A stretch of DNA of 64,000 nucleotides from SHZI01 sp038214295 (lineage in GTDB: Bacteria > Pseudomonadota > Gammaproteobacteria > Steroidobacterales > GCA-2729495), in the NCBI GenBank assembly GCA_038214295.1, contig JBBQSA010000006.1, forward strand, positions 1 through 64,000. The letters run 5' to 3'. Within the stretch, counting starts at the first letter, position 1. The number at the start of each line of letters is the position of its first letter. The notes below the pieces were generated by a model that was not told the origin of the DNA, did not search any database, and worked only from the letters and a program-made list of their open reading frames with translations. A program made the translations under genes and the position numbers. This document shows, in pieces, positions 9,159 to 17,054 of this stretch.

Positions 9159-9452
9159 ATGCCTTTCACCACACGAACTCTCGTCATCGCCCTGGCCCTC
9201 GCCGGAAGTCTCGGCAGCACCAGCACGCTTGCCCTTGCAGACACGTTGCTTGTCGATGGCGTGGATGCCGCTGAGCAGACATCCGGAGACCGCCCGGCGC
9301 GGGGCATCAGCATGGCAAACGTCGAGGCGCGTTTCGGGTCCCCGGCGAGCCGCACCGCCGCGGTCGGCAAGCCGCCCATTACCCGCTGGGATTACCCAGG
9401 CTTCATCGTCTACTTCGAGTACGACCACGTCGTGCATTCCGTCCGTCGTTAA
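9159..9452 (+). CDS. Small exported protein of unknown function upstream of mfd
   Basis: A 97-residue protein with a clear signal peptide (about residues 1-27: basic start, hydrophobic core ALALAGSLGSTS, probable cleavage after LALA) and a mature part of about 70 residues. The C-terminal half reads SMANVEARFGSPA then PPITRWDYPGFIVYFEYDHV, a short alpha/beta pattern recalling the small BamE/SmpA-like fold, but I cannot assign a family. The ATG at 9159 is chosen over an in-frame start at 9087 because it has a strong GGGGAGG site and begins exactly at the signal peptide. I recall similar small exported proteins beside mfd in related gammaproteobacteria; their role is unknown. Confidence 0.75.
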   Translation: MPFTTRTLVIALALAGSLGSTSTLALADTLLVDGVDAAEQTSGDRPARGISMANVEARFGSPASRTAAVGKPPITRWDYPGFIVYFEYDHVVHSVRR

Positions 9453-9474
9453 CGCCCCGTTCCGGCGTCATCGG

Positions 9475-9483
9475 TGGGATAAT
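9475..9483 (+). promoter_or_regulatory. Possible extended -10 promoter for mfd
   Basis: TGGGATAAT fits TGnTATAAT with one mismatch and lies in the short gap before mfd. A start near 9490 would place the following hairpin at the very 5' end of the mfd message. There is no convincing -35 element, so this is only a candidate. Confidence 0.3.
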
Positions 9484-9488
9484 GCGGC

Positions 9489-9506
9489 ACCCGCTTGAGA
9501 GCGGGT
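9489..9506 (+). other. Perfect inverted repeat covering the mfd translation start region
   Basis: ACCCGCT and AGCGGGT form a perfect 7-bp stem around a TGAG loop, ending four bases before the mfd ATG. The stem holds the only purine-rich stretch (GAGAGCGGG) able to act as a ribosome site. There is no T run, so it is a poor intrinsic terminator for the upstream gene. It may limit mfd translation; this is inference from the sequence. Confidence 0.5.
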
Positions 9507-9510
9507 CCCT

Positions 9511-12500
9511 ATGACCGGCACCGCGCTTCGACCTCCAGCCCTGCTTCCCCTGCCGCTGCCCCTGCCCTCCGCTCCGGCGGAGCGCCACGGCTGGTCCGGC
9601 CTTGCGGACTGTGGCCATGCACTGGGCCTGGCTACCCTTCGCCAACACACCCGGGACTTCTGGCTGGTCATCGTGCCCAGCGTGGCCCGGGCCGAACTGC
9701 TCGAGTCAGAGCTGCGCTATTTTGCCAATGGCGCACCGCGGATTGCCCTGTTCCCAGACACCGAGGTGCTCCCCTACGACACCTTCAGTCCGCACCAGGA
9801 CCTCATCTCCCGCCGGCTGCTGGTTCTCCGGGACGTGACCGCGGGCAGGATCGACACGCTGATCGTCGCCGCCTCCACGCTCCTGCCCCGGCTGCCCCCA
9901 GTACGTTACATCGGCGGCTACAGCGTGACGCTCACCACCGGCCAGAAGCTGCGGCCGGAGCAGCTTAGGCTGCAGCTCGAGACCGCCGGCTACCAGCGGG
10001 TCGCCCAGGTCATCGAGCACGGCGATTTCGCGGTGCGCGGCTCCCTGCTCGACTTCTACCCCATGGGATCTCCCCTGCCGGTGCGGGTGGATTTTCTCGA
10101 TGACGAGATCGACACGCTCAGGCAGTTCGATCCGGACACCCAGTTGTCCGGCACCGTGCTGCCGTCGCTCGAAACCCTGCCCGCCCGGGAACTACCGGTC
10201 GATGCGGAAGCCATCAAGCAGTTCCGGCAAGCCTACCGGCGGCGCTTCGAGGGTAATCCGGCCCGTTCGATAATCTACCGGGAAGTGTCCGAGGGCCGCA
10301 TGCCGGGCGGTGTGGAAAACTACCTTCCCCTGTTCTTCGACAACACAGCCCTGCTCTGGGACTACCTGCCGACTGCCCGCCTTACGGTCTCGCTCGGCGA
10401 TCCCGCGCAGCTGCTCGGTCCCGGCTGGCAGCAGGTCAACGAACGCTTCCAGGACTCCCGGGAGGACTCCGAGCGGCCCGCGCTGGACCCGCACGAGATC
10501 AACGGCACCCCGGTCGAACACCTGGCGCGCATAGCCGAGGCGCCCCTGCTGGTGCTGGAGCCGGGTACGCCCGATCCCACCGTCAGCGAGCAGCGGGCCG
10601 CGGCAGCCGGGCTGGCGCCCTTGCCACTGTTGCTCCTGGATCCCCGGGCTGACGAGCCGACGCTTCGGCTTCGGGACTTCATCCGCAGTTATCCCGGCCG
10701 GATCCTGTTTGCCGCCGAGTCGGCAGGCCGCCGCGAGATGCTGACCGACCTGCTCCGCCAGGAAGGCGTCCCTGCCGCCGAGGCCACCAGCTGGCAGCAG
10801 TTCCTCGACGACGCTCGACCGGCCATGGTCAGCATTGCCCCGCTGGGCCAGGGCCTGCTGCTGCGGGATGCGGGGATCGCCATCATCACCGAGCGGGAGC
10901 TCTACGGAGAACGCCCGCGAAGCCGTCGCCGGCAGCGTCGTGTGCGGGACCCCGAACAGATCCTGAGCGACCTCACTGACCTGCACCCGGGTGCTCCGAT
11001 CGTGCACACGGACCATGGCGTCGGCCGTTATCGGGGTCTCACGACACTGACTATCGACGACATGGCCACCGAGTTCCTGACCCTGGAGTACGCCGGCGGC
11101 GACCTGCTGCACGTGCCCGTGGCCTCGCTGCACATGGTGTCCCGCTACACCGGCACGTCCCCGGAGAACGCGCCACTGCACCGCCTGGGCAGCGACCAGT
11201 GGGACAAGGCCAGGCGGAAGGCGGCCGTCCGCATCCGGGACGTGGCCGCGGAACTCCTCGAACTCTATGCGAAGCGTGCGGCCCGCCAGACCGAGCGTGC
11301 GCCAGCGACCCAGCACGACTACGCGGCCTTTGCTGCCGGCTTTCCGTTCGAGCCGACCGAAGACCAGGCCAAAGCCATCGAGGCCGTCGTGGACGACCTC
11401 ACCAGCGGCAAGCCGATGGACCGGCTCGTGTGCGGCGACGTGGGCTTCGGTAAGACCGAGGTGGCGCTCCGGGCCGCCTTCATGGCGGTCTCCGCCGGGC
11501 GCCAGGTGGCGGTCCTCGTGCCGACCACGCTGCTCGCACAGCAGCACTACCAGACTTTCGCTGATCGCTTCGCGGACTGGCCCGTGTCGGTGGAGGTGCT
11601 CTCCCGGTTTCGCACCACACAGGAGACTCGCAAGGTCCAGCAGGGTATCGAGGCCGGCAGCGTGGACATCGTCATCGGCACCCACCGGCTGCTTCAGGGG
11701 GACATGCGCTTCAAGAACCTGGGCCTGATCATCGTCGACGAGGAACACCGCTTCGGCGTGCGGCACAAGGAACGCCTGAAGGCGCTGCGAACCGAAGCCG
11801 ACGTACTGACCCTGACCGCAACGCCGATCCCCCGGACGCTCAACATGGCCCTCGGTCGTCTGCGCGACCTGTCGCTGATTGCCACGCCTCCGGAGACCCG
11901 GCTCAGCATCAAGACCTTCGTCACCCGCTTCGAGGACCGGATTGTGAGGGAGGCCTGCCTGCGGGAACTCAAGCGCGGCGGCCAGGTGTACTTCGTACAC
12001 AACCATATCGAGGACATCGAGAAGATTGCGGCGAAGCTGGCGGAACTGGTTCCCGAGGCACGCATGGAGGTGGCGCACGGGCAGATGCGAGAACGGGATC
12101 TCGAGCAAATCATGCTCGACTTCCATCACCGGCGCTTCCACATCCTCGTGTGCACGGCGATCATCGAGAGCGGGCTGGATATCCCATCGGCCAATACCAT
12201 CATCATCAACCGCGCCGACCGCTTCGGCCTGGCGCAGCTGCACCAGCTACGCGGGCGTGTGGGTCGCTCGCATCACCAGGCCTTTGCCTACCTGCTGGCC
12301 CCGCCGCGGGAGGCACTGACCGCAGATGCGCAGAAGCGCCTGGATGCCATCACGGCGCTGGAGGACCTCGGGTCAGGCTTCATGCTGGCGACCCACGACA
12401 TGGAGATCCGGGGCGCCGGCGAACTCCTCGGTGAGGAGCAGAGCGGCCAGATCCAGGAAATCGGCTTTGAGCTTTACAACGACATGCTCATGCGGACCGT

Positions 12501-13041
12501 CAAGGCGTTACAGGACGGACTGGAGCCGGACATGGACAACACCCTGCCACCTGCTGCCGAGATCAACCTGCACGTCCCCGCTCTCCTTCCCGACGACTAC
12601 CTGCCGGACGTGCACCTGCGTCTCGTGAACTACAAGCGGATCGCGAGCGCCCGCAGTAGTGAGGCGCTGCGGGAACTGCAGGTGGAACTGGTGGACCGCT
12701 TCGGTCCACTGCCGGAGCCCACGAGGTACCTCTTTCGCATGACGGCGCTGCGGCTCAGGGCGGTGCCCCTCTCGATCCGCCGTCTCGATGCGAGCGCGGT
12801 GGGCGGTTTCGTCGAGTTCGGGCCGCGAACGTCGGTCAGCCCCGCCTGGATAGTGACGCAGTTGCGCAATGCCCCGAAGACCTACCGGCTGGACAAACAG
12901 CAGAAGTTCCGCTTCTCCGCACCACTGGAGGACGTCGAGTCGCGGTTTGCCTTCGTCGAGCAACTGGTCAGCGAGATGCTGGCACACCAGGAACGGCCAG
13001 CGGCAGCGGGCCCGAAGGACGCGACTGCCGTCCGGCGCTAG
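9511..13041 (+). CDS. mfd: Transcription-repair coupling factor Mfd
   Basis: A 1176-residue ATP-dependent translocase that removes RNA polymerase stalled at DNA lesions and recruits UvrA. The UvrB-homology region is N-terminal; the CarD-like RNA polymerase interaction domain begins near residue 495 (HTDHGVGRYRGL). The superfamily 2 helicase core has Walker A GDVGFGKTEVALRAA near 642 and the DEEH box IIVDEEHRFG near 742, followed by TATPIPRTLNMAL and the TRG-type RGRVGRSHHQAFAYLL. The C-terminal domain (about 1010-1150) is the UvrA-blocking D7 module. Length matches E. coli Mfd (1148). It is the only large plus-strand gene in this half of the window and is preceded by the exported protein gene. 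Confidence 0.97.
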   Translation: MTGTALRPPALLPLPLPLPSAPAERHGWSGLADCGHALGLATLRQHTRDFWLVIVPSVARAELLESELRYFANGAPRIALFPDTEVLPYDTFSPHQDLISRRLLVLRDVTAGRIDTLIVAASTLLPRLPPVRYIGGYSVTLTTGQKLRPEQLRLQLETAGYQRVAQVIEHGDFAVRGSLLDFYPMGSPLPVRVDFLDDEIDTLRQFDPDTQLSGTVLPSLETLPARELPVDAEAIKQFRQAYRRRFEGNPARSIIYREVSEGRMPGGVENYLPLFFDNTALLWDYLPTARLTVSLGDPAQLLGPGWQQVNERFQDSREDSERPALDPHEINGTPVEHLARIAEAPLLVLEPGTPDPTVSEQRAAAAGLAPLPLLLLDPRADEPTLRLRDFIRSYPGRILFAAESAGRREMLTDLLRQEGVPAAEATSWQQFLDDARPAMVSIAPLGQGLLLRDAGIAIITERELYGERPRSRRRQRRVRDPEQILSDLTDLHPGAPIVHTDHGVGRYRGLTTLTIDDMATEFLTLEYAGGDLLHVPVASLHMVSRYTGTSPENAPLHRLGSDQWDKARRKAAVRIRDVAAELLELYAKRAARQTERAPATQHDYAAFAAGFPFEPTEDQAKAIEAVVDDLTSGKPMDRLVCGDVGFGKTEVALRAAFMAVSAGRQVAVLVPTTLLAQQHYQTFADRFADWPVSVEVLSRFRTTQETRKVQQGIEAGSVDIVIGTHRLLQGDMRFKNLGLIIVDEEHRFGVRHKERLKALRTEADVLTLTATPIPRTLNMALGRLRDLSLIATPPETRLSIKTFVTRFEDRIVREACLRELKRGGQVYFVHNHIEDIEKIAAKLAELVPEARMEVAHGQMRERDLEQIMLDFHHRRFHILVCTAIIESGLDIPSANTIIINRADRFGLAQLHQLRGRVGRSHHQAFAYLLAPPREALTADAQKRLDAITALEDLGSGFMLATHDMEIRGAGELLGEEQSGQIQEIGFELYNDMLMRTVKALQDGLEPDMDNTLPPAAEINLHVPALLPDDYLPDVHLRLVNYKRIASARSSEALRELQVELVDRFGPLPEPTRYLFRMTALRLRAVPLSIRRLDASAVGGFVEFGPRTSVSPAWIVTQLRNAPKTYRLDKQQKFRFSAPLEDVESRFAFVEQLVSEMLAHQERPAAAGPKDATAVRR

Positions 13042-13077
13042 TTGCCCGTTCGGATCCCGGACTGACCGGTCCGGACG

Positions 13078-14040
13078 TCAGCCCGCGTCGGCGTTGAGGT
13101 CGGCCTGGATCGTGGGCATTTCGCCCGGCTGGCCGCCGGCGATCCGCGCCTCGGCGTCCTCCAGCAGCGCCGGCTCCTCTGCCGATGCCGGCGGCACCTC
13201 GGACGCGAGACTCCAGGATGCCGTGACGTAACGGGCCAGTTGGGACCGCGGGTGGTGGATGGCGAGATCGCGCACGCGCTGGGCGATTCGCTCGGCGAAG
13301 GCCGCCACCTGCGCCTCCTCCGCCCCCCCGACCAGTACGGCAAACCGGTCGTGGCCAACTCGCGCGCAGTAGTCGGACGCGCGCTGGAGTGAGTTCGCTA
13401 TGGCGTGGGCCACCTTGCGGAGACAGGCTTCGGTGGCATGCCGTCCGAAGAGCCTGTGGTAGCTCTCCAGCGCCTCGACGCGGAACACGATGACACTCAG
13501 CCGCTGTTGCTCGCGCCGCGCTGCGCACCAGTCGCGCATCAGGACTTCGTGCAGGGAGTTGCGGCCGGGGATGCCCGTGACCGCATCGGTTCGTTCATCG
13601 CGCCAGCCTCGCGTCCAGACATCCGTTGTCGTAAACGCGCCGGTGGCAGGCACGGCCGGCACGGTGCTGCCGGCAGGCAGGGGATCTGCGGCGACCAGCG
13701 ACGGCGCCGCGCCCGGCGCCGCCGTCAGCAGCCAGTAGCTGGCCTTGCCCGGCTGCTCATAGAGCGGCGCGGAACGCATTTCGATGTGGCCACCCCGGGC
13801 GGCGCGGGGACGCCAGGGCTGCGGGGACCCCGGGTCGAAGCTCCCCTCGGCGAGGCTGCCCGCCGTCCGGCCGATGAGTTCGTTGGGGTGCAGGCCGAGC
13901 GCCCGGCCCGCGGCCGCGTTGGCGTACGCAACGGGCTGATCGCGGTGCTGGGCATCAATGATCAATGCCGGGGCGGAGACGGCATCTAGCGCCTGGCGAA
14001 GTAGATGTCTATTCAGCTTTTTCAGTAGGTTAGTGGACAT
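13078..14040 (-). CDS. PAS domain protein with a degenerate (non-catalytic) GGDEF domain
   Basis: A 320-residue predicted cytosolic protein. Residues about 15-110 look like a PAS sensor fold (ALIIDAQHRDQPVAYAN, GLHPNELIGRTAGSL). Residues about 150-290 are a GGDEF fold introduced by DAVTGIPGRNSLHEVL, equal to the usual DxLTGLxNR. The catalytic signature is lost: the GGDEF loop reads GHDRF (229-233), and the metal-binding segment normally LDxDxFKxxND reads FRVEALESYHR, so the metal aspartate, lysine, asparagine and aspartate are all replaced. Diguanylate cyclase activity is therefore unlikely; a c-di-GMP or GTP-binding, or protein-interaction, role is possible. The C-terminal 40 residues are alanine- and proline-rich. 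It stands alone between mfd (convergent) and the MTIP gene. Confidence 0.85.
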   Translation of the reverse strand: MSTNLLKKLNRHLLRQALDAVSAPALIIDAQHRDQPVAYANAAAGRALGLHPNELIGRTAGSLAEGSFDPGSPQPWRPRAARGGHIEMRSAPLYEQPGKASYWLLTAAPGAAPSLVAADPLPAGSTVPAVPATGAFTTTDVWTRGWRDERTDAVTGIPGRNSLHEVLMRDWCAARREQQRLSVIVFRVEALESYHRLFGRHATEACLRKVAHAIANSLQRASDYCARVGHDRFAVLVGGAEEAQVAAFAERIAQRVRDLAIHHPRSQLARYVTASWSLASEVPPASAEEPALLEDAEARIAGGQPGEMPTIQADLNADAG

Positions 14041-14177
14041 ATCTCAGCTGCATCAAGACCCTGGACCGCGGACCCCGCCGCGGCTGCGCACCACCCGGAT
14101 CTGCATCCTAGCCTTAGGTAAACCGGCATTCTGTGAGGCTGGTCACTCCCCCGTTCAGAAGCAGGCTTCCGCCCTGC

Positions 14178-14957
14178 TCAGCCCGGGCTGCCGGCCTCGC
14201 GGAGCAGCCCGCCAATCAGCCGCTGGACGGCGGTCATGCCGTCCGCGAGGGACGCTGCGATCTGGCTGTGGATCGTCGTGCCGGCCGGGACGCGGCCAGC
14301 CGCCTGGTTCACGACTACACAGCACATGGCATAGGAGATCTCGAGCTCCCGGGCGAGTCCGGCCTCGGGCATGGCCGTCATGCCCACCACGTGGCAGCCG
14401 TCGCGTTCCAGCTGGTCGATTTCCGCCGCGGTTTCGAGACGTGGCCCCTGGGTCACGCCGTAGGTGGCTGTCGGCATGACATCGAGCCCGAGCCGGCGGG
14501 CGCTCGCGAGGAGTTGGCTCCGGAGCGGTGGGCTGAATGGGGCCGTGAAGTCCACGTGCCGCAACGGAAACCGCAGGTCGCCAGTGTAGGTGTGCTCGCG
14601 GCCCCAGGTGTAGTCGATGAGCTGGTCCGGCACCACCAGCCGGCCGGGAGTGGCCTCCAGCGCAATCCCGCCCACGGCATTTATGGCAAGGACGTGATCC
14701 ACACCGACCTGTGCCAGTGCCCAGACATTCGCCCGGTAATTCACCCGGTGAGGCGGGATCGCCGGCGCATCCGGAGCGCCATGCCGGGGGAGGAAGAAAA
14801 TCTCGTGGCCTGCGAACGCGCCACGCCGCAAGGGCGCGGAGCTGTCGCCCCACAGCCCGTCGGCTGGCCCGTCCACCAAAGACAAGGCCGATTCGTCGAA
14901 CAGGCCGCCCGTAAACAGACCGGCAGAACCTGTGCCGCCAATGATCCCGAGGCGCAT
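14178..14957 (-). CDS. S-methyl-5'-thioinosine phosphorylase
   Basis: A 259-residue purine nucleoside phosphorylase of the MTAP/PNP-II family. It is close to the Pseudomonas aeruginosa enzyme PA3004, which cleaves methylthioinosine, formed from the polyamine by-product methylthioadenosine, to hypoxanthine. Shared stretches are LGIIGGTGSAGLF (phosphate site), FLPRHGAPDAPAIPPHRVNY, LAINAVGGIALEATPG, DYTWGREHTY, TQGPRLETAAEI and VVGMTAMPEAGLARELE. The ATG at 14957 lies two bases after the stop of the hypoxanthine phosphoribosyltransferase gene, so the enzyme making hypoxanthine is paired with the one recycling it to IMP. Specificity for MTI over MTA is inferred from similarity and this pairing. 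Confidence 0.85.
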   Translation of the reverse strand: MRLGIIGGTGSAGLFTGGLFDESALSLVDGPADGLWGDSSAPLRRGAFAGHEIFFLPRHGAPDAPAIPPHRVNYRANVWALAQVGVDHVLAINAVGGIALEATPGRLVVPDQLIDYTWGREHTYTGDLRFPLRHVDFTAPFSPPLRSQLLASARRLGLDVMPTATYGVTQGPRLETAAEIDQLERDGCHVVGMTAMPEAGLARELEISYAMCCVVVNQAAGRVPAGTTIHSQIAASLADGMTAVQRLIGGLLREAGSPG

Positions 14958-14959
14958 GC

Positions 14960-15493
14960 TCAACTTTCCACGGCCCAGATCTCGCGCAGGTGCCGCCAGC
15001 GCCCACGATGGTCCATGCCACAACCAAAGACGAAGTCGTCGCCAACCTCCAGGCCCACGAGGTCCGGCGGTACGCCAGCCAGCTCACGGTCATGGCGCTT
15101 GCGCACCAGCACCACTGTGGTTACCTGCCGGGCCCCCGCCCGCCGGCAATTTCGGACGAGATAATCGAGCGTCAAGCCCTCGTCATAGATGTCGTCCACC
15201 ACTATCACGTGCCGGTCGCGCAGATCGGCAACGGGTTCGGCCAGCACGCGAAGCTCGCCGCCCCGGGTGGCATCGCCATAACGGCCGACCCGGCAGGTGT
15301 CGAGGACAAAGTCGCCATTCAGCCCGTTCGCGAGCCGGGCAAGCGGTACCAGCCCGCCCAGCAGCACCCCCAGCAGTACGCATTGATCGCCCGTCACGAG
15401 GGGCTGGACTGATGCGAGCAGGCGCCCGAATGCCGCGTCGACCTCGTCCCGGGCCACCACGAGCCGGGCACCGGGCACATCCGGAATAATCAA
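14960..15493 (-). CDS. hpt: Hypoxanthine-guanine phosphoribosyltransferase
   Basis: A 177-residue type I phosphoribosyltransferase. The PRPP-binding loop VIVVDDIYDEGLTL (about 96-109) is complete, and the C-terminal FVFGCGMDHRGRWRHL matches the Pseudomonas-type hypoxanthine phosphoribosyltransferases. It transfers phosphoribose from PRPP to hypoxanthine or guanine for IMP/GMP salvage. The start appears to be a TTG at 15493 that overlaps the nagZ stop as TTGA; no better in-frame ATG is present. It sits between nagZ and the methylthioinosine phosphorylase, consistent with a salvage operon. Confidence 0.88.
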   Translation of the reverse strand: MIIPDVPGARLVVARDEVDAAFGRLLASVQPLVTGDQCVLLGVLLGGLVPLARLANGLNGDFVLDTCRVGRYGDATRGGELRVLAEPVADLRDRHVIVVDDIYDEGLTLDYLVRNCRRAGARQVTTVVLVRKRHDRELAGVPPDLVGLEVGDDFVFGCGMDHRGRWRHLREIWAVES

Positions 15494-16548
15494 CTGAGCG
15501 TCAGACCTGGCCGCGCCTGGGCCCGGTCCAGGGCGGCGACAGCGTGACGCCAGGCCGGCGTCTCCCGGAACTCCCCGTGAGCGGCGGCCAGCTCGACGCC
15601 AATCGGCGCCCGCCGGCGCAACATGACCAGGCGCGCCTGGCTGACAGGGTCCTGCCGGCCCCGGAGCGCGTCGAGCGTGGCCTCGACCCCGTCGGGATCA
15701 TTGCAGATCAGCGCCATGTCGGCGCCCGCCGCCAGCGCCCGGCGGGCCCGCTCCGGCATCTCCCCCTCGCTCGCCAGCGCCTTCATGCTGAGGTCGTCGG
15801 AGAAGATCACGCCGCCGAAGCCGAGTTCGGCGCGGAGGGCCGTCCGCAGCCAGTAGGGCGACAGGCTTGCCACGGCACCGTCCACCTGCGGGAAACGCAC
15901 GTGGGCAATCATGACCCCCTCCACGCCCTGGCGAATCAGCCGGCCGAAGGGCACCAGGTCGTCGTAAAGCTCGGCCCTGGTGCGCGGGTCCACCGGCAGG
16001 TCGAGGTGGGAATCTGCAACCACGTAGCCGTGCCCGGGGAAATGCTTCGCTACTGCGATCATCCCGGCCTTGTGCATGCCGAGGACATAGGCGGACGCGA
16101 GTTCAGCCACCACCTCCGGGTCCCGGTGGAATGACCGGTCGCCAATGACCTCGCTAGTGCCGTAGTCGAGATCGACCACCGGCGCAAAACTGAAGTCGAC
16201 GCCGGTGTCCAGCACCTCGGCGGCCATCAGCCAGCCGCAGGTTTGCGCGAGGCGGCGGCCCTCGGCGTTGTCCAGGTCGTACTGATGCCCTATCCAGCGC
16301 AGCGGCGGCAGGCGGTAGAAACCATCCCGGAACCGCTGGACCCTGCCACCCTCCTGGTCGACGGCGATCAGCAACTGGGGTGTCCGGAGGCTGCGGATTT
16401 CGGCAACCAGCGCCCTGACCTGGGCCCGGTCCTGGAAGTTGCGACTGAAGAGGATGACAGCACCGACCAGCGGGTCCGCAAGCCTCCCCCGCTCCACGGC
16501 GGTCAGTGCCAGGCCTGCGACATCGACCATCAGGGGCCCGAGAGTCAT
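15490..16548 (-). CDS. nagZ: Beta-N-acetylhexosaminidase NagZ
   Basis: A 352-residue glycoside hydrolase family 3 enzyme of the cytosolic NagZ type, which removes GlcNAc from GlcNAc-anhydroMurNAc-peptides in cell-wall recycling. Seen are the substrate motifs VDQEGGRVQRFRDGF, the loop with the acid/base Asp-His dyad (AKHFPGHGYVVADSHLDLP) and the nucleophile aspartate in IFSDDLSMKAL. There is no signal peptide, as expected. Length matches NagZ (about 340). It overlaps the hpt start and follows, by 14 bases, a leaderless YkuD gene that may act in the same recycling pathway. Confidence 0.95.
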   Translation of the reverse strand: MTLGPLMVDVAGLALTAVERGRLADPLVGAVILFSRNFQDRAQVRALVAEIRSLRTPQLLIAVDQEGGRVQRFRDGFYRLPPLRWIGHQYDLDNAEGRRLAQTCGWLMAAEVLDTGVDFSFAPVVDLDYGTSEVIGDRSFHRDPEVVAELASAYVLGMHKAGMIAVAKHFPGHGYVVADSHLDLPVDPRTRAELYDDLVPFGRLIRQGVEGVMIAHVRFPQVDGAVASLSPYWLRTALRAELGFGGVIFSDDLSMKALASEGEMPERARRALAAGADMALICNDPDGVEATLDALRGRQDPVSQARLVMLRRRAPIGVELAAAHGEFRETPAWRHAVAALDRAQARPGLTLS

Positions 16549-16563
16549 CGGCCATCCCTCATG

Positions 16564-17049
16564 TCAGGGAACCAGGTTAACCAGGGTACCGGGCATCACC
16601 CGGTCGAAAAGCCAGCACACGTCCACGTTGCGCATTCTGATGCATCCGTGGGAAAACGGCACGCCCATGGGCTCGTGATCCGGCGTCCCGTGAATGTAGA
16701 TATAGCGCCGCATCGAGTCCACGTCACCGAGACGGTTGCGTCCGGGCTCAAGGCCCGACAGCCAGAGGATGCGGCTCAGGATCCAGTCCCGGCCGGGCTC
16801 GGACCGGCGCAGCGCAGCTGAGTAGACCGCGCCGGTCGGCCGCCGGCCCCGGAGCACCGCTCCGCTGGGCAGCCCGGCGCCGATCCTGGCACGCACCGTG
16901 TGCAGGCCGCGGGGCGTACACAGGCTGCCCTGCTGTTCGCCGGGCCCGTAGCGCGATGTCGACACGGGGAATTCGGCCTCCAGGTGCCCGTCCCGGTGCA
17001 GCCTGAGGGTCTGCGCGGTGAGGCTGACGACGAGGTTTGAGGACGTCAT
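16564..17049 (-). CDS. Cytoplasmic YkuD-family L,D-transpeptidase/carboxypeptidase
   Basis: A 161-residue protein that is almost only a YkuD catalytic domain. The active-site set is intact: H120 (YIYIHG), then S133-H134-G135-C136-I137-R138 with the catalytic cysteine C136. There is no signal peptide, no membrane helix and no LysM or PG-binding domain; the fold begins at residue 5. Periplasmic L,D-transpeptidases need export, so a leaderless copy fits the cytoplasmic YkuD L,D-carboxypeptidases (LdcV of Vibrio, ElsL/LdtK of Acinetobacter) that trim tetrapeptides during muropeptide recycling. The place beside nagZ supports this reading. It begins five bases downstream of rlmD. The specific activity is inferred. 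Confidence 0.8.
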   Translation of the reverse strand: MTSSNLVVSLTAQTLRLHRDGHLEAEFPVSTSRYGPGEQQGSLCTPRGLHTVRARIGAGLPSGAVLRGRRPTGAVYSAALRRSEPGRDWILSRILWLSGLEPGRNRLGDVDSMRRYIYIHGTPDHEPMGVPFSHGCIRMRNVDVCWLFDRVMPGTLVNLVP

Positions 17050-17054
17050 GCGGG

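Noticed and set aside
10192..12243. A 683-codon open frame on minus inside mfd
   Set aside because: Pure shadow of mfd with no recognisable motif.
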